A stretch of 34,055 nucleotides of DNA from Microthrixaceae bacterium (GCA_947446975.1 CANFHM010000024.1:1-34055), one strand, 5' to 3'; numbered from the stretch's first letter, positions 1 to 8,698 are shown. The notes: a model not told the origin generated them from the letters alone. A program made the numbers and translations.

Positions 1-32
1 CACACCGACCCGACGGCACACCGACCCGACGG
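1..32. repeat. Two tandem copies of a 16-bp unit at the window edge
   Basis: The unit cacaccgacccgacgg occurs at 1-16 and again, identically, at 17-32, followed by a further 'cac'. It lies just downstream of the cinA stop codon, in non-coding DNA. The array may continue beyond the left edge, so the copy number is a minimum. I see no coding or transposon signal in it. Confidence 0.8.
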
Positions 33-56
33 CACTCAGCCCCGGACATCGCGGGT

Positions 57-1292
57 TCACAGGGCCAGCAGCCTCCGACGGAGATGGTCCAGCACGGTGA
101 TGACGCAGAACTGGCGCACGCGTTCGCGATCGCCCGGGAAGCGCACCATGCCGACCTCGGTGACCCCGCCGACGCTGGTGGCCAGATAGGCCGTGCCCGG
201 GGCCACTCCCTCGAGCGGCTCGGGTCCGGCCACGCCGGTGGTGGCGATCGCCACATCGCTGCCCAGCACCTGACACGCGCCTTCCGACATGGCGATGGCG
301 GTCTCCTCGGAGACCACAGGACCCTCCGGCACGCCGAGGACCTCGAACTTGACCTCGTCGGCGTAGGACACGACGCCGCCGCGCAGCACGGCGCTCGCCC
401 CCGGGATCCCGGCGAGACGGGACGCGATCATGCCGCCGGTGAGTGATTCGGCGATGCCGAGGGTGAGCCCCCGCTCGCGCAGGAGATCGATGACGACCTT
501 CTCCATCGTCTCGTCATGGATCGAGAACACGTAGTCGGCGAGGATCTGAGCCACCTCGGCGACCTCGGCGGCGACCACCGCCTCGGCCTCGGCCTCGGTG
601 TCGGCCTTCGCCGTGACCCGCACCTTCAGACCCTCGATGCCACTGGCCAGGAACGCGATGGTGGCCGTGCCGGTGCGATCGAGTTCATCGAGCCGATCGG
701 CGAGCATCTCGGCGATCCCGGATTCGGAATGGCCCCAGGTGCGGATGGTGCGACTGCGGATGACCCCGGTGTCGCCCGCCCGGCGACGGAGTTCGGGAAT
801 GACGGTGCCTGTCACCATCTCCTGCATCTCATAGGGGACCCCCGGCACGGCGAAGATGACCTTGTCGCCCACGGGGCACACCAGGCCCGGGGCGGTGCCG
901 GGCTGCTGGGCGATGCGCGTGGCCCCCACCGGCACGAGCGCCTGACGGAGATTGTTGCGCGGCATGCTGCGGCCGCGGGATCCGAACATCTCGAGGAGAC
1001 GCTCGACGACCTCCTCATCCTCCTCGAGGGCGACACCCATCACCTCGGCGATCACATCACGGGTGATGTCGTCCTGGGTCGGCCCGAGTCCGCCGCACAC
1101 GATGACGGCGTCGCTGCGATCCAGCGCCACCCGCAGCGCGGTGGAGATGCGGTCCCAGTTGTCCCCGACCTTGGTCTGCAGGAAGCAGTCGATCCCGGCG
1201 AGGGCGAGCTGCTCACCGATCCAGGAGGAGTTGGTGTCGACGATCTGGCCGAGCAGCAGTTCGGTGCCGACGGCGACGACTTCGCAGTTCAT
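57..1292 (-). CDS. cinA: CinA-like protein / nicotinamide-nucleotide amidase
   Basis: The protein has 411 residues, full length for two-domain CinA. The N-terminal molybdopterin-binding-like (COG1058) domain shows GGLGPTQDD at residues 67-75. In characterised CinA proteins this half has ADP-ribose/NMN-related pyrophosphatase activity. The C-terminal PncC domain (about 265-411) carries AESLTGG at 281-287 and ATTGVAGP at 350-357; this family deamidates nicotinamide mononucleotide to nicotinate mononucleotide in the pyridine nucleotide salvage cycle. It is a soluble cytoplasmic protein. The ATG overlaps the TGA of the upstream ltrA-like gene (ATGA), and GGAGG lies 8 nt upstream, so translation is probably coupled but can also initiate independently. 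It is the last gene of rimO-pgsA-ltrA-cinA. The 'competence' name is historical; nothing here links it to DNA uptake. Confidence 0.95.
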   Translation of the reverse strand: MNCEVVAVGTELLLGQIVDTNSSWIGEQLALAGIDCFLQTKVGDNWDRISTALRVALDRSDAVIVCGGLGPTQDDITRDVIAEVMGVALEEDEEVVERLLEMFGSRGRSMPRNNLRQALVPVGATRIAQQPGTAPGLVCPVGDKVIFAVPGVPYEMQEMVTGTVIPELRRRAGDTGVIRSRTIRTWGHSESGIAEMLADRLDELDRTGTATIAFLASGIEGLKVRVTAKADTEAEAEAVVAAEVAEVAQILADYVFSIHDETMEKVVIDLLRERGLTLGIAESLTGGMIASRLAGIPGASAVLRGGVVSYADEVKFEVLGVPEGPVVSEETAIAMSEGACQVLGSDVAIATTGVAGPEPLEGVAPGTAYLATSVGGVTEVGMVRFPGDRERVRQFCVITVLDHLRRRLLAL

Positions 1293-2500
1293 GGGGATGC
1301 CTCCGGGGATGGGATGGATCGGGTGGTGTGATCATCGGGATCAGGCGGCGTGGTCGGATCCCCGACGATGGTGCTCCGCACGCGAAGACGTGCCGCGAGC
1401 AGCGAATGCACACTCGACAGGGCGGCGAGGAGCAGCAGGTACTCGCCGGGGGTGAACGCCTCGACGGAGATGGCGGCGAACCCGCCCACCACCGCGATCG
1501 CTGCGGTGAACAGACGGAGCAGGAGCATCTCGGCATGCTTCGACCGTCGGCTGCAGGCACCGATGAGGGCCAGCCCGACGAAGATGCCCGAGTACGCCAC
1601 CATCAGGATGACGATCGACTTCGTGGGCACGCCGGCCTCGCCGACCTGCAGGAACTTCGAGACCCCGACCGCCAGGACCACGATCGAGAGCTGCAGCACG
1701 AGATGCGCCAGCAGCCACATCTCTCCTGAGAGATCGCCGCTGCGGATGCCCGCTCGTGGGATGTCGTCGAAGTAGGAGGCGAACAGTCCGAAGAGGATCA
1801 CGAACAGCACGGCGAGGGCGATCATGTCCCAGCCGGTGATCGAACCCGAGGAGATGACGAGCGCGGACTTCACGAACGCCTCGCCCATCACGATGAGGGT
1901 GAGCAGCGCCGCCCGCTCGGCCAGATGATGTTCGTCGACCGGCGGCACCGGCCGGCCGCGCCAGGTGGCGAACGAGGTCGGCAGCACGAGCAGGACGATC
2001 GCGATCGCGTACAGCGCCCAGTCGATGCCGTCCGGCAGGACGATGCCGGCGAACACGACGGCACCGGCGAGCGCGAGGCGATTGCGTCGGGCCCGGGCCC
2101 AACCACCGACGGGATCGGGCAGTTCGACGATCCGATGATGGCCGTAGGCCACGATGAGGATGGCCACGAGGTACCCGGCACCGACGAGATCGACGTCTGC
2201 GATCGAGCTGTCGATGAACGCCAGGGTGGTCACGAAGATCATGAACATCTGGGCGAACACCAGACCGCGCTGACCGAGATCATCACGACGCTCGACGTTC
2301 ATGAGGACGGTGGTGTGGAACCACAGCAGCCACAGGAGGATGAACATGAGCGCACACGTGCCGGCCACATGCCAGTTCACCGAATGGGAGAACTCGTTGG
2401 ACAGCACCATCGTCGAGGCCACGAACACGAGGTCGTAGAAGAGTTCGAGGAACGGGACCAGTTGTGCCGGATGCTCCTGTTCGAGGTGCGCCTGACTCAT
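1289..2500 (-). CDS. ltrA: LtrA family multi-pass membrane protein (low temperature requirement A)
   Basis: The protein has 403 residues and is mostly hydrophobic, with roughly ten or more membrane segments by eye. The start of the first segment, PFLELFYDLVFV, is the hallmark of the LtrA family (Pfam PF06772, unrelated to the group II intron protein of the same name). A second family signature, HLAERAALLTLIVMGEAF, lies near the middle. The C-terminus is a short hydrophilic Pro/Asp-rich tail. The molecular function of the family is unknown; the name comes from a Listeria cold-growth mutant. I chose the ATG at 2500 because it overlaps the pgsA stop (ATGA) and is followed at once by the family homology; the frame is open further upstream but there it reads antisense-like Arg/Pro-rich sequence inside pgsA. 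Its own stop overlaps the cinA ATG. The four-base overlaps on both sides suggest co-translation with a phospholipid synthesis gene. Confidence 0.88.
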   Translation of the reverse strand: MSQAHLEQEHPAQLVPFLELFYDLVFVASTMVLSNEFSHSVNWHVAGTCALMFILLWLLWFHTTVLMNVERRDDLGQRGLVFAQMFMIFVTTLAFIDSSIADVDLVGAGYLVAILIVAYGHHRIVELPDPVGGWARARRNRLALAGAVVFAGIVLPDGIDWALYAIAIVLLVLPTSFATWRGRPVPPVDEHHLAERAALLTLIVMGEAFVKSALVISSGSITGWDMIALAVLFVILFGLFASYFDDIPRAGIRSGDLSGEMWLLAHLVLQLSIVVLAVGVSKFLQVGEAGVPTKSIVILMVAYSGIFVGLALIGACSRRSKHAEMLLLRLFTAAIAVVGGFAAISVEAFTPGEYLLLLAALSSVHSLLAARLRVRSTIVGDPTTPPDPDDHTTRSIPSPEASP

Positions 2501-3087
2501 CTCGTGATGCCGCTCCGGTCGCCCATGGTGGTGGCCGCCCGACTGCCGTCGACGATGTACTGCCCGGCGCTGAACAGGGCAAGGAACGTGGCGGCGTAGA
2601 GGAGGGAATCGGCGAACCAGATCGCCCCGGTGGTGAGCGGGCAGAGCACCGCACCCACGGCGAGCGACTGGACGAGCGTCTTGATCTTGGCCGAGCGACG
2701 CGCCGGCACGGCCAGACCGCGGCGTCCCCAGTAGGAGCGGTAGAGCGTGATGGCGATCTCGCGGACGGCGATGATGACCACCGGCCACACCGGGAAGCGA
2801 CCGTTGGCGACGAGCGAGAACAGCGCCCCGAGGATGAGCACCTTGTCGGCGAGCGGATCGAGGAACGCCCCGCTCCGGGTGGTGCCGTGTCGTCGGGCGA
2901 ACCAGCCGTCGACGCCATCGCTGAAGGAGAGGACGCTCCACAGCAGGAACACCAGCCATCCGCTCTCGGAGTCGCTGATCATGGCGAACAGCAGCGGCGA
3001 CACGAGGAGTCGCAGGATGGTGACCATGTTCGCCGGGGTGGCGATGGCGTCGGGTCCGTAGTTCGGATCTCCCTTGGGATCACTCAT
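2497..3087 (-). CDS. pgsA: CDP-diacylglycerol--glycerol-3-phosphate 3-phosphatidyltransferase
   Basis: The protein has 196 residues, the usual PgsA length. It is an integral membrane enzyme that transfers the phosphatidyl group from CDP-diacylglycerol to glycerol 3-phosphate, the committed step to phosphatidylglycerol and cardiolipin. The CDP-alcohol phosphatidyltransferase signature is complete: D57, D60-G61, A64-R65, G73, D77 and D81, with the standard spacing. Several hydrophobic segments follow. The ATG at 3087 has GGGGA 8 nt upstream and overlaps the rimO stop by 8 nt; an ATG at 3096 is possible but has no usable ribosome site. A related family member such as phosphatidylinositol-phosphate synthase is less likely, given the position between rimO and cinA, where pgsA sits in many actinobacteria. 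Confidence 0.92.
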   Translation of the reverse strand: MSDPKGDPNYGPDAIATPANMVTILRLLVSPLLFAMISDSESGWLVFLLWSVLSFSDGVDGWFARRHGTTRSGAFLDPLADKVLILGALFSLVANGRFPVWPVVIIAVREIAITLYRSYWGRRGLAVPARRSAKIKTLVQSLAVGAVLCPLTTGAIWFADSLLYAATFLALFSAGQYIVDGSRAATTMGDRSGITR

Positions 3088-4369
3088 CGTCGTCATCCCC
3101 GAGCGATGCCCCGGCGGTGACGAGGTCGGGGCCGAGGGCGTCGAGGATCTCGACGGTGGCGAAGGACCCGACATCGAGGGCCGGATCGAGCAGGACGACG
3201 CCGTCGATCTCGGGGGCCTCCCGATGGGAGCGGCCGCGACCGGGCGCATCGACGAGCACCTCGACGGTGGAGCCGATGAGCGAATCGCGACGCGCCCAGG
3301 TGATGGCATCCTGGAGCTCTCGGAGTTCGGCCAGACGTTCCATCATGAGCCCCTCGGGGACGACACCGTCGAGATCCGCAGCGTAGGTGCCATCCTCACG
3401 CGAGAACGAGAAGAACCCGCACCAGTCGAGCTGTGCCTGCTCTACGAACGCGAGCAACTGGTCGTGATCGGCTTCGGTCTCCCCCGGATAGCCGACGATG
3501 AAGTTCGAGCGGAACGCGGCATCGGGTTCCCGCCTGCGGATGTCGGCGATGCGATCGAGGAAGCGCCCACCATCGCCCCATCGACGCATCCGGCGCAGCA
3601 GCGGTCCCGAGACATGCTGCAGCGAGAGATCGAAGTAGGGCACGCCGGTGGCGCAGATCGCGTCGATGAGCCCATCGGTGAGATCGGAGGGGTACAGGTA
3701 GAGGAGCCGGACCCGATCGACGAGCTGCGCCACCTGCTCCACGAGCGGGACGATGGCTCGCTCCCCGACACCCTGATCGCGACCGAAGGCGGCGAGATCC
3801 TGGGCCACGAGCACGATCTCGCGGGCGCCGAGCTGCTCGACCTCGGCGAGGATGTCGCCGACGGCACGGGACCGCTGCTTGCCCCGGAACGACGGGATGG
3901 CGCAGAACCCGCAGGCCCGGTCGCAGCCCTCGGCCACCTTCACATAGGCCCAGGGGGATTCGGAGCGGGGGCGGGGCAGGTTGAGCAGATCGAAGGCCGG
4001 CACCGGTGCAGCCCCGGCCGGCTTGACCGACAACGAGACGGGCACCCCGGTGATCGACTGGCCGAAGCCGCTGACGGCATCCACCTCGGGGAGTGCCTCG
4101 GCGAGTTCGGCGCCATAGCGCTCGGCCATGCAGCCGGTGACCACGAGCCGGGCCCCGGGTGCACGGACCGAATCGAGACCGAGGATCACATCGATGGACT
4201 CCTGCCGGGCCTCCTCCACGAAGGCGCAGGTGTTCACCACGACCACATCGGCGGCGTCGGGGGATGCGGCGGCCACGAGACCATCGGCGACCATGGTGCC
4301 GACGAGCTTGTCGGAATCGACCTGGTTCTTCGGGCAGCCGAGGGTCTCGATCCAGTAGCTGCCGGTCAT
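3080..4369 (-). CDS. rimO: Ribosomal protein S12 methylthiotransferase RimO
   Basis: The protein has 429 residues. It is a radical SAM enzyme that adds a methylthio group to an aspartate of ribosomal protein S12. The N-terminal UPF0004 domain has the three cysteines of the auxiliary iron-sulfur cluster (C12, C48, C80). The radical SAM triad CDRACGFC supplies C149, C153 and C156. A C-terminal TRAM-like region covers roughly the last 65 residues. GSYWIETLGCPKNQVDSD at the start and the absence of MiaB-type features favour RimO over MiaB. It lies 30 nt downstream of ftsK and overlaps pgsA. There is no Shine-Dalgarno sequence before the ATG, but TACGAT sits 6 nt upstream, suggesting a leaderless mRNA in addition to read-through from ftsK. 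Confidence 0.94.
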   Translation of the reverse strand: MTGSYWIETLGCPKNQVDSDKLVGTMVADGLVAAASPDAADVVVVNTCAFVEEARQESIDVILGLDSVRAPGARLVVTGCMAERYGAELAEALPEVDAVSGFGQSITGVPVSLSVKPAGAAPVPAFDLLNLPRPRSESPWAYVKVAEGCDRACGFCAIPSFRGKQRSRAVGDILAEVEQLGAREIVLVAQDLAAFGRDQGVGERAIVPLVEQVAQLVDRVRLLYLYPSDLTDGLIDAICATGVPYFDLSLQHVSGPLLRRMRRWGDGGRFLDRIADIRRREPDAAFRSNFIVGYPGETEADHDQLLAFVEQAQLDWCGFFSFSREDGTYAADLDGVVPEGLMMERLAELRELQDAITWARRDSLIGSTVEVLVDAPGRGRSHREAPEIDGVVLLDPALDVGSFATVEILDALGPDLVTAGASLGDDDDE

Positions 4370-4375
4370 CGGCTC

Positions 4376-4381
4376 ATCGTA
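4376..4381 (-). promoter_or_regulatory. Candidate -10 element for a leaderless rimO transcript
   Basis: On the minus strand TACGAT is followed by 6 nt and then the rimO ATG, which puts the expected transcription start at or beside the start codon. There is no Shine-Dalgarno sequence. The same layout occurs before dapA. No convincing -35 box is visible, so this is a weak call. A short inverted repeat (4370-4375 with 4385-4390) brackets the element. Confidence 0.4.
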
Positions 4382-4399
4382 GGCGAGCCGACCGGGACA

Positions 4400-6997
4400 T
4401 CAGTCGCCCGAGGTGCCGGTGATGCCGGCGTCGAACTCCTCGGGGGTGATGAGCACCGCACGGGCCTTCGACCCCTCCGACGGACCGACGACGCCGCGCT
4501 GTTCGAGCAGATCCATGAGCCGGCCGGCGCGGGCGAACCCGACCCGGAGCTTGCGCTGGAGCATCGAGGTCGATCCGAGCTGCGAGCGGACCACCAGTTC
4601 GGTCGCCGCGATGAGCAGATCGTCGTCGTCATCACCATCGGCGCCGGTCGCACCGCCCGAGCTGCTGCCGGCGGCCTCCTCGGCGCCCTGCACGGACTGG
4701 TCGTAGGCGACATCGGGCGACTGCTTGCGCCATGCGGCGACGACTGCTCGCACCTCGTCCTCGGTGACCCACGCACCCTGGATGCGCTGGGCGATGCTCG
4801 AACTCGGACCGAGCAGCAGCATGTCGCCGCGTCCGAGGAGCTTCTCGGCGCCACCCTGATCGAGGATGACCCGTGAATCGGCGAGGCTCGACACGGCGAA
4901 GGCGAGACGGGCCGGCACGTTCGCCTTGATCACGCCGGTGATCACGTTGACCGAGGGTCGCTGGGTGGCGATCACCAGATGGATGCCGACGGCTCGGGCC
5001 ATCTGGGCGATGCGACAGATGGACTCCTCGACATCACGGGCGGCGACCATCATCAGGTCGTTGAGCTCGTCCACCACCACGAGGATGTAGGGCAGGCGGT
5101 CGTACTCGAGCCCCATGTCGGGGTCATCGATGAGTTCGCCGCGGTCGTAGGCAGAGTTGTAGCCGTCGATGTCGCGGAACCCGACCTCGGAGAGCAGGTC
5201 GTATCGCCGCTCCATCTCCTTGACGGTCCAGGCGAGCGCGTTGGCCGCCTTCTTCGGATTGGTCACCACCTGGGTGAGCAGATGCGGCAGGCGGTTGTAC
5301 TGCCCGAGCTCGACCCGCTTGGGGTCGATGAGGATGAGTCGCACCTGATCCGGGGTGGACCGCATGAGGATCGAGGTGAGCAGCGAGTTGATGCAGGAGG
5401 ACTTGCCCGCACCGGTGGCGCCGGCGATGAGGATGTGGGGCATCTTCGAGAGATCGGCGAGGATCGAGCGCCCGTTGATGTCGCGACCGATGGCCACCTC
5501 GAGCGGGTTCGTCGCCGCCCGGGCCTCGGGTGAGGCGAGGATGTCGCCGACGGCCACCACCTGTCGGGAGTCGTTGGGCACCTCGACACCGATGGCCTGC
5601 TTGCCGGGGATCGGCGCGAGGATGCGCACGTCGGGGGTCGCCATCGAATAGGCGATGTCCTTGTGCAGGCTCGTGACCTTGGCGACCTTCACGCCGGCGG
5701 CCAGTTCGAGTTCGTACCGGGTGACGGTGGGGCCCACCACCATGCCGATGAGGCGGGTCTGCACGCCGTGCTCGGCGAGCGCCGCCTCGAGGAGTTTGCC
5801 GCGGGCCTCGACCTGGGCGCGATCCACCTCCTGCACCTTGGAGCGCTCGAGCATCTTGAGCGGCGGCAGCTTCCAGACCACCGGCTTCGCCGCGGGGCCG
5901 ATCGGCATGACGAGCTGCTGCGAACCGGCCGGCACCTCCTCGGCGGTGGGCACATGCACGTCGAGGGCATCGTCGGCGTCGGCGTCGCCCTCGTCACCGG
6001 CGACGAACACGCCGTGGCGGTCCGCCTCGACGTCGACATCGATCGCTTCATCGTCATAGAGACCGACGGAGGGGTCGATGAGCTCGCCGTGCAGATCGTC
6101 GATCTCGTCGATCTCCGCGGTGGAACCGTCGATGAACAACGGTGCCGGCGCATCGTCGGACGCCTCGGTCGTCGCCGGTCCAGTTGCCCCCACCTCGAAC
6201 AGGGAGTCGACACCCCGACGCAGCACACCCTGCACGGGACGGACACCATCGGCGGTGCGGCGGGCGGCGGTGCGCACCGAGACACCCGTGGCGATGACCA
6301 GACCCAGCACGGCGATGGCCACCATGACCAGACCGGCGCCCCACGGTGCGAGCAGCGCCACGAGCGGCATGCCGATGAGTGCGCCGAGGTAACCACCGGC
6401 GGCGATGATGTCGTCGAGCGGCGCGTCGAGGGCCGGCCGACCGTGGGTGATGAACAGCAGACCGTCGATGGCCGTGAAGATCAGCATCGTGCCGATGACG
6501 AGTCGGACCGTGACCACACCGGCGGCCGGTCCGGTGGAACCTGCGGCGGCGCGCGGACCGCGGAGCATCAGGGCACCGGCCACCACCAGCACCGGGGCGG
6601 CCATGATGCGCATGGAACCGAACACCGCCCCGAACACATCAGCGAGACCCCGACCGAGCGGACCGGCGAGATCCCCGTACACACCGAGTGCCGTGAGCAG
6701 ACCGAGTGCCACGAGCGCCACGCCCCACATGTCGTGACCATGGCCCGCCAGGACCTGCGAGACCGCACCGCCGCTGGGGCGCTTCGTCGCACCCGCACGA
6801 CCCTTGGCCGCGCTGCCCCGGCCGCCCGCGGCGCGCGAACTCGTCGATCGGCCCGATGCCGCCGGCTTTCGGGAAGCGGAGGGCTTGCGGGAGCTGTTCG
6901 CCCCCGACGACGGACGCTTCGAACCGCTGGAGGTCGCGGAGGACGATGCCTTCGGCGACTTCGCTCGGGATGCTGGAGATGTCTGTTTCGTGGCCAC
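4400..6997 (-). CDS. ftsK: DNA translocase FtsK/SpoIIIE
   Basis: With the GTG start at 6997 the protein has 865 residues. It is a membrane-anchored ATPase at the division septum that pumps chromosomal DNA and clears the terminus before cell separation. The order is: a Ser/Ala/Lys/Arg-rich cytoplasmic lead (about 1-80), several membrane segments (about 85-240), an acidic linker, the motor domain with Walker A GATGAGKSS near residue 528 and Walker B ILVVVDELND, and a C-terminal winged-helix gamma domain that reads orienting DNA sites. The frame is open to another GTG at 7135 (46 more residues). I prefer 6997 because the basic lead typical of actinobacterial FtsK begins there and it leaves room for the promoter of the divergent lipase gene; neither start has a strong ribosome site. 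The upstream neighbour on the other strand is the lipase at 7171. Confidence 0.93.
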   Translation of the reverse strand: MATKQTSPASRAKSPKASSSATSSGSKRPSSGANSSRKPSASRKPAASGRSTSSRAAGGRGSAAKGRAGATKRPSGGAVSQVLAGHGHDMWGVALVALGLLTALGVYGDLAGPLGRGLADVFGAVFGSMRIMAAPVLVVAGALMLRGPRAAAGSTGPAAGVVTVRLVIGTMLIFTAIDGLLFITHGRPALDAPLDDIIAAGGYLGALIGMPLVALLAPWGAGLVMVAIAVLGLVIATGVSVRTAARRTADGVRPVQGVLRRGVDSLFEVGATGPATTEASDDAPAPLFIDGSTAEIDEIDDLHGELIDPSVGLYDDEAIDVDVEADRHGVFVAGDEGDADADDALDVHVPTAEEVPAGSQQLVMPIGPAAKPVVWKLPPLKMLERSKVQEVDRAQVEARGKLLEAALAEHGVQTRLIGMVVGPTVTRYELELAAGVKVAKVTSLHKDIAYSMATPDVRILAPIPGKQAIGVEVPNDSRQVVAVGDILASPEARAATNPLEVAIGRDINGRSILADLSKMPHILIAGATGAGKSSCINSLLTSILMRSTPDQVRLILIDPKRVELGQYNRLPHLLTQVVTNPKKAANALAWTVKEMERRYDLLSEVGFRDIDGYNSAYDRGELIDDPDMGLEYDRLPYILVVVDELNDLMMVAARDVEESICRIAQMARAVGIHLVIATQRPSVNVITGVIKANVPARLAFAVSSLADSRVILDQGGAEKLLGRGDMLLLGPSSSIAQRIQGAWVTEDEVRAVVAAWRKQSPDVAYDQSVQGAEEAAGSSSGGATGADGDDDDDLLIAATELVVRSQLGSTSMLQRKLRVGFARAGRLMDLLEQRGVVGPSEGSKARAVLITPEEFDAGITGTSGD

Positions 6998-7170
6998 AGG
7001 CGTGCGCGATTCTCTCGTGGCCCCCTCCGCTCGCCGAATGAGATGGTACCGGCCCGACGGGGCCGATGTGGGGATGCGGACCCGATCCGTGTCGCTCGGG
7101 ACCGATCCGGCTGCATCGGCGCCGGGGGTGGCCACGAACTACCGTTCCCCCGAACCAGAAGGGGTGCCCA

Positions 7171-8424
7171 ATGTCCATCCGCAGATCCGTCACCGTCCTC
7201 GCCGCAGGCCTGCTCGTCGCCGGCGCCATCGCGGTGCAGGCCCCGGGGGCTTCGGCCATCCCCCCGGTTCCTGTACTCCCCACCTTCTACACGGTGCCCT
7301 CGCCCCTGCCCGCGGGCGCACCGGGCACCCTCATCTCCAGCGAGCCGGTCTCCGCACCGGGTCTCCACGGTTCGTTGTGGCGGGTCATGTACCACTCGCA
7401 GGCCGTCGACGGCACCGATATCGCCGTCACCGGCCTGATCGCCCGGCCCGCCGATGCCGCACCCTCCCATGATGTGGTCACGTGGGCGCATGGCACCACC
7501 GGCATCGCCGATTCCTGCGCACCCTCGCTCGACCCGGCGAGCTCCGAGTTCGTGATGCTGGCCAACGGACTGCTCGACAGGGGCTACGTGGTCACCGCCA
7601 GCGACTATGAGGGTCTCGCCACCCCGGGACGACACCCCTACATCGCCGGCATCAGCGAGGGGCGCGGCACCCTCGACATCGTGAAGACCGCCGTCTCCAT
7701 GCCCGAGGTCGGGGCCTCGACCAACTACATCGTCTGGGGCCATTCGCAGGGTGGGCATGCGGCGATGTTCGCCGGACATATCGCCGCGACCTGGGCGCCC
7801 GATCTCGATCTCCTCGGTGTCGTCGCCGGCGCGCCGCCGTCGCAGATGCTGCTCATCAACGCCGCCCTCCAGAGGAGCCCGTACAAGTACTACATCGGCA
7901 TGGCGGCAGCGGGTCTCAACGCCGCCTACGGCGACACACTCGCCCCGCTCGACAAGGTCCTCACCCCAGCCGGCCTCACGTGGCTCGACAACGTCGATCA
8001 GGGCTGCACCGGCTATCTCAACTCGGTGTCCACGGGAGTGGACTTCTCCACGCTCCAGAAGGCCGACCCGGCCACTGTCCCCGAGTGGAACACGCTGCTG
8101 CGCCAGAACGACCCCGGTGCCTTCACCGAATCCTTCGATGCTCCGCTGCTGATCATCCACGGTGGCAACGATGAGCAGATCCCCGTGGTGGCGTCGAAGA
8201 TGATGTTCGACACCCTCTGCGGACTCGGTCAGACCGAGACCCGCTGGGTGTTCCCGGGCCAGAGCCACGCCGGTGTGATCCTGCCGTCCGCTCCGTCGAT
8301 GCTCGACTGGATGAGCGATCGGTTCAACGGTGTCCCCGATTCCGGCGCGGTCGTCCCCACCGGAGCCGAGATCCAGACCTGCAACCTGGCCCGGGCCGTG
8401 GTGGCACCCAGCTACACCGGCTGA
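7171..8424 (+). CDS. Secreted lipase/esterase, secretory lipase (LIP) family
   Basis: The protein has 417 residues. A clear Sec signal peptide comprises RR, a hydrophobic core and an A-S-A cleavage site after residue 29, so the mature enzyme is probably extracellular or envelope-associated. The alpha/beta-hydrolase fold shows the oxyanion-region motif WAHGTTG and the nucleophile elbow GHSQGG (Ser192). The likely remaining triad residues are Asp334 (in IHGGNDEQ) and His366 (in GQSHAG). These match the secretory lipase family (PF03583) known from fungi and actinomycetes, which hydrolyses triacylglycerols or other esters; the substrate here is unknown. AGAAGGGG lies about 6 nt before the ATG. 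It is the only plus-strand gene in the left third of the window, set between ftsK and bsaP, which suggests an independent accessory unit. Confidence 0.88.
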   Translation: MSIRRSVTVLAAGLLVAGAIAVQAPGASAIPPVPVLPTFYTVPSPLPAGAPGTLISSEPVSAPGLHGSLWRVMYHSQAVDGTDIAVTGLIARPADAAPSHDVVTWAHGTTGIADSCAPSLDPASSEFVMLANGLLDRGYVVTASDYEGLATPGRHPYIAGISEGRGTLDIVKTAVSMPEVGASTNYIVWGHSQGGHAAMFAGHIAATWAPDLDLLGVVAGAPPSQMLLINAALQRSPYKYYIGMAAAGLNAAYGDTLAPLDKVLTPAGLTWLDNVDQGCTGYLNSVSTGVDFSTLQKADPATVPEWNTLLRQNDPGAFTESFDAPLLIIHGGNDEQIPVVASKMMFDTLCGLGQTETRWVFPGQSHAGVILPSAPSMLDWMSDRFNGVPDSGAVVPTGAEIQTCNLARAVVAPSYTG

Positions 8425-8432
8425 CCCGCGCC

Positions 8433-8488
8433 GAGCCTCGACCGAGCCCGAGACTGAGCCTCGACCGAGCCTCGACCGAGCCTCGACC
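8433..8488. repeat. Short tandem repeat of an 11-bp unit after the lipase gene
   Basis: The unit gagcctcgacc occurs at 8433-8443, 8456-8466, 8467-8477 and 8478-8488, with a degenerate 12-bp copy between the first and second. It fills most of the 80-nt gap between the convergent lipase and bsaP genes. It is non-coding. The copy number is likely to vary between strains by slippage. Confidence 0.8.
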
Positions 8489-8510
8489 GAGCGATCAGCC
8501 GGGCTCAGTC
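8452..8510. terminator. Inverted repeat between convergent lipase and bsaP genes
   Basis: The 9-bp arms gactgagcc (8452-8460) and ggctcagtc (8502-8510) are perfectly complementary, with a 41-nt loop made largely of the 11-bp tandem repeat. The right arm overlaps the bsaP stop codon. It could act as a two-way transcription end point, but there is no T-run on either side and the loop is long, so it is only terminator-like. Confidence 0.35.
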
Positions 8511-8687
8511 GGCGAGTTCACCGTGGTCACGACAGTTCGCCCGCCATCCACCGGGCGTCACCAGCACGCGCAGTCGACGACCGCACACGGTGCAGAACCG
8601 CGGCGGGTCGAGTTCGCGCCGGCACTCCTTCGCCGGATGATCCGACAGCGACGTGCCGCACCAGCGGCAGAAGGTCTCCGCATCCAC
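8505..8687 (-). CDS. bsaP: Biotin synthase auxiliary protein (BsaP-like)
   Basis: This is a small protein of 60 residues with six cysteines (C7, C10, C22, C32, C35, C52) arranged as CxxC-x11-C-x9-CxxC-x16-C. The motif FCRWCG at the start, PPRFC.VCGRRL in the middle and GW.A.C..HG near the end match my recollection of mycobacterial BsaP. That small iron-sulfur protein was reported to be required for mycobacterial biotin synthase to convert dethiobiotin to biotin. The GTG start is 11 nt after the bioB stop on the same strand, and this tight pairing is the strongest support. The ribosome site is weak, so translation probably depends on bioB. A generic zinc ribbon is the alternative reading, but its placement directly after bioB argues against it. 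Confidence 0.78.
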   Translation of the reverse strand: MDAETFCRWCGTSLSDHPAKECRRELDPPRFCTVCGRRLRVLVTPGGWRANCRDHGELAD

Positions 8688-8698
8688 CGCGATGTGGC

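Noticed and set aside
2501-2959. N-terminal extension of the LtrA-family gene
   Set aside because: The frame is open, but the added residues are Arg/Pro/His-rich and overlap pgsA in another frame; LtrA homology begins at the ATG at 2500.
3074-4876. A 600-codon plus-strand open frame opposite rimO and ftsK
   Set aside because: It spans two real minus-strand genes, has a His/Glu/Gly-rich shadow composition and no recognisable domain.
6568-8268. A 566-codon minus-strand frame across the lipase and the start of ftsK
   Set aside because: It runs antisense to the lipase with its intact triad and signal peptide, and out of frame with ftsK.
8433-8488. Possible CRISPR array
   Set aside because: The units are only 11 bp and contiguous, with no spacers and no cas genes.
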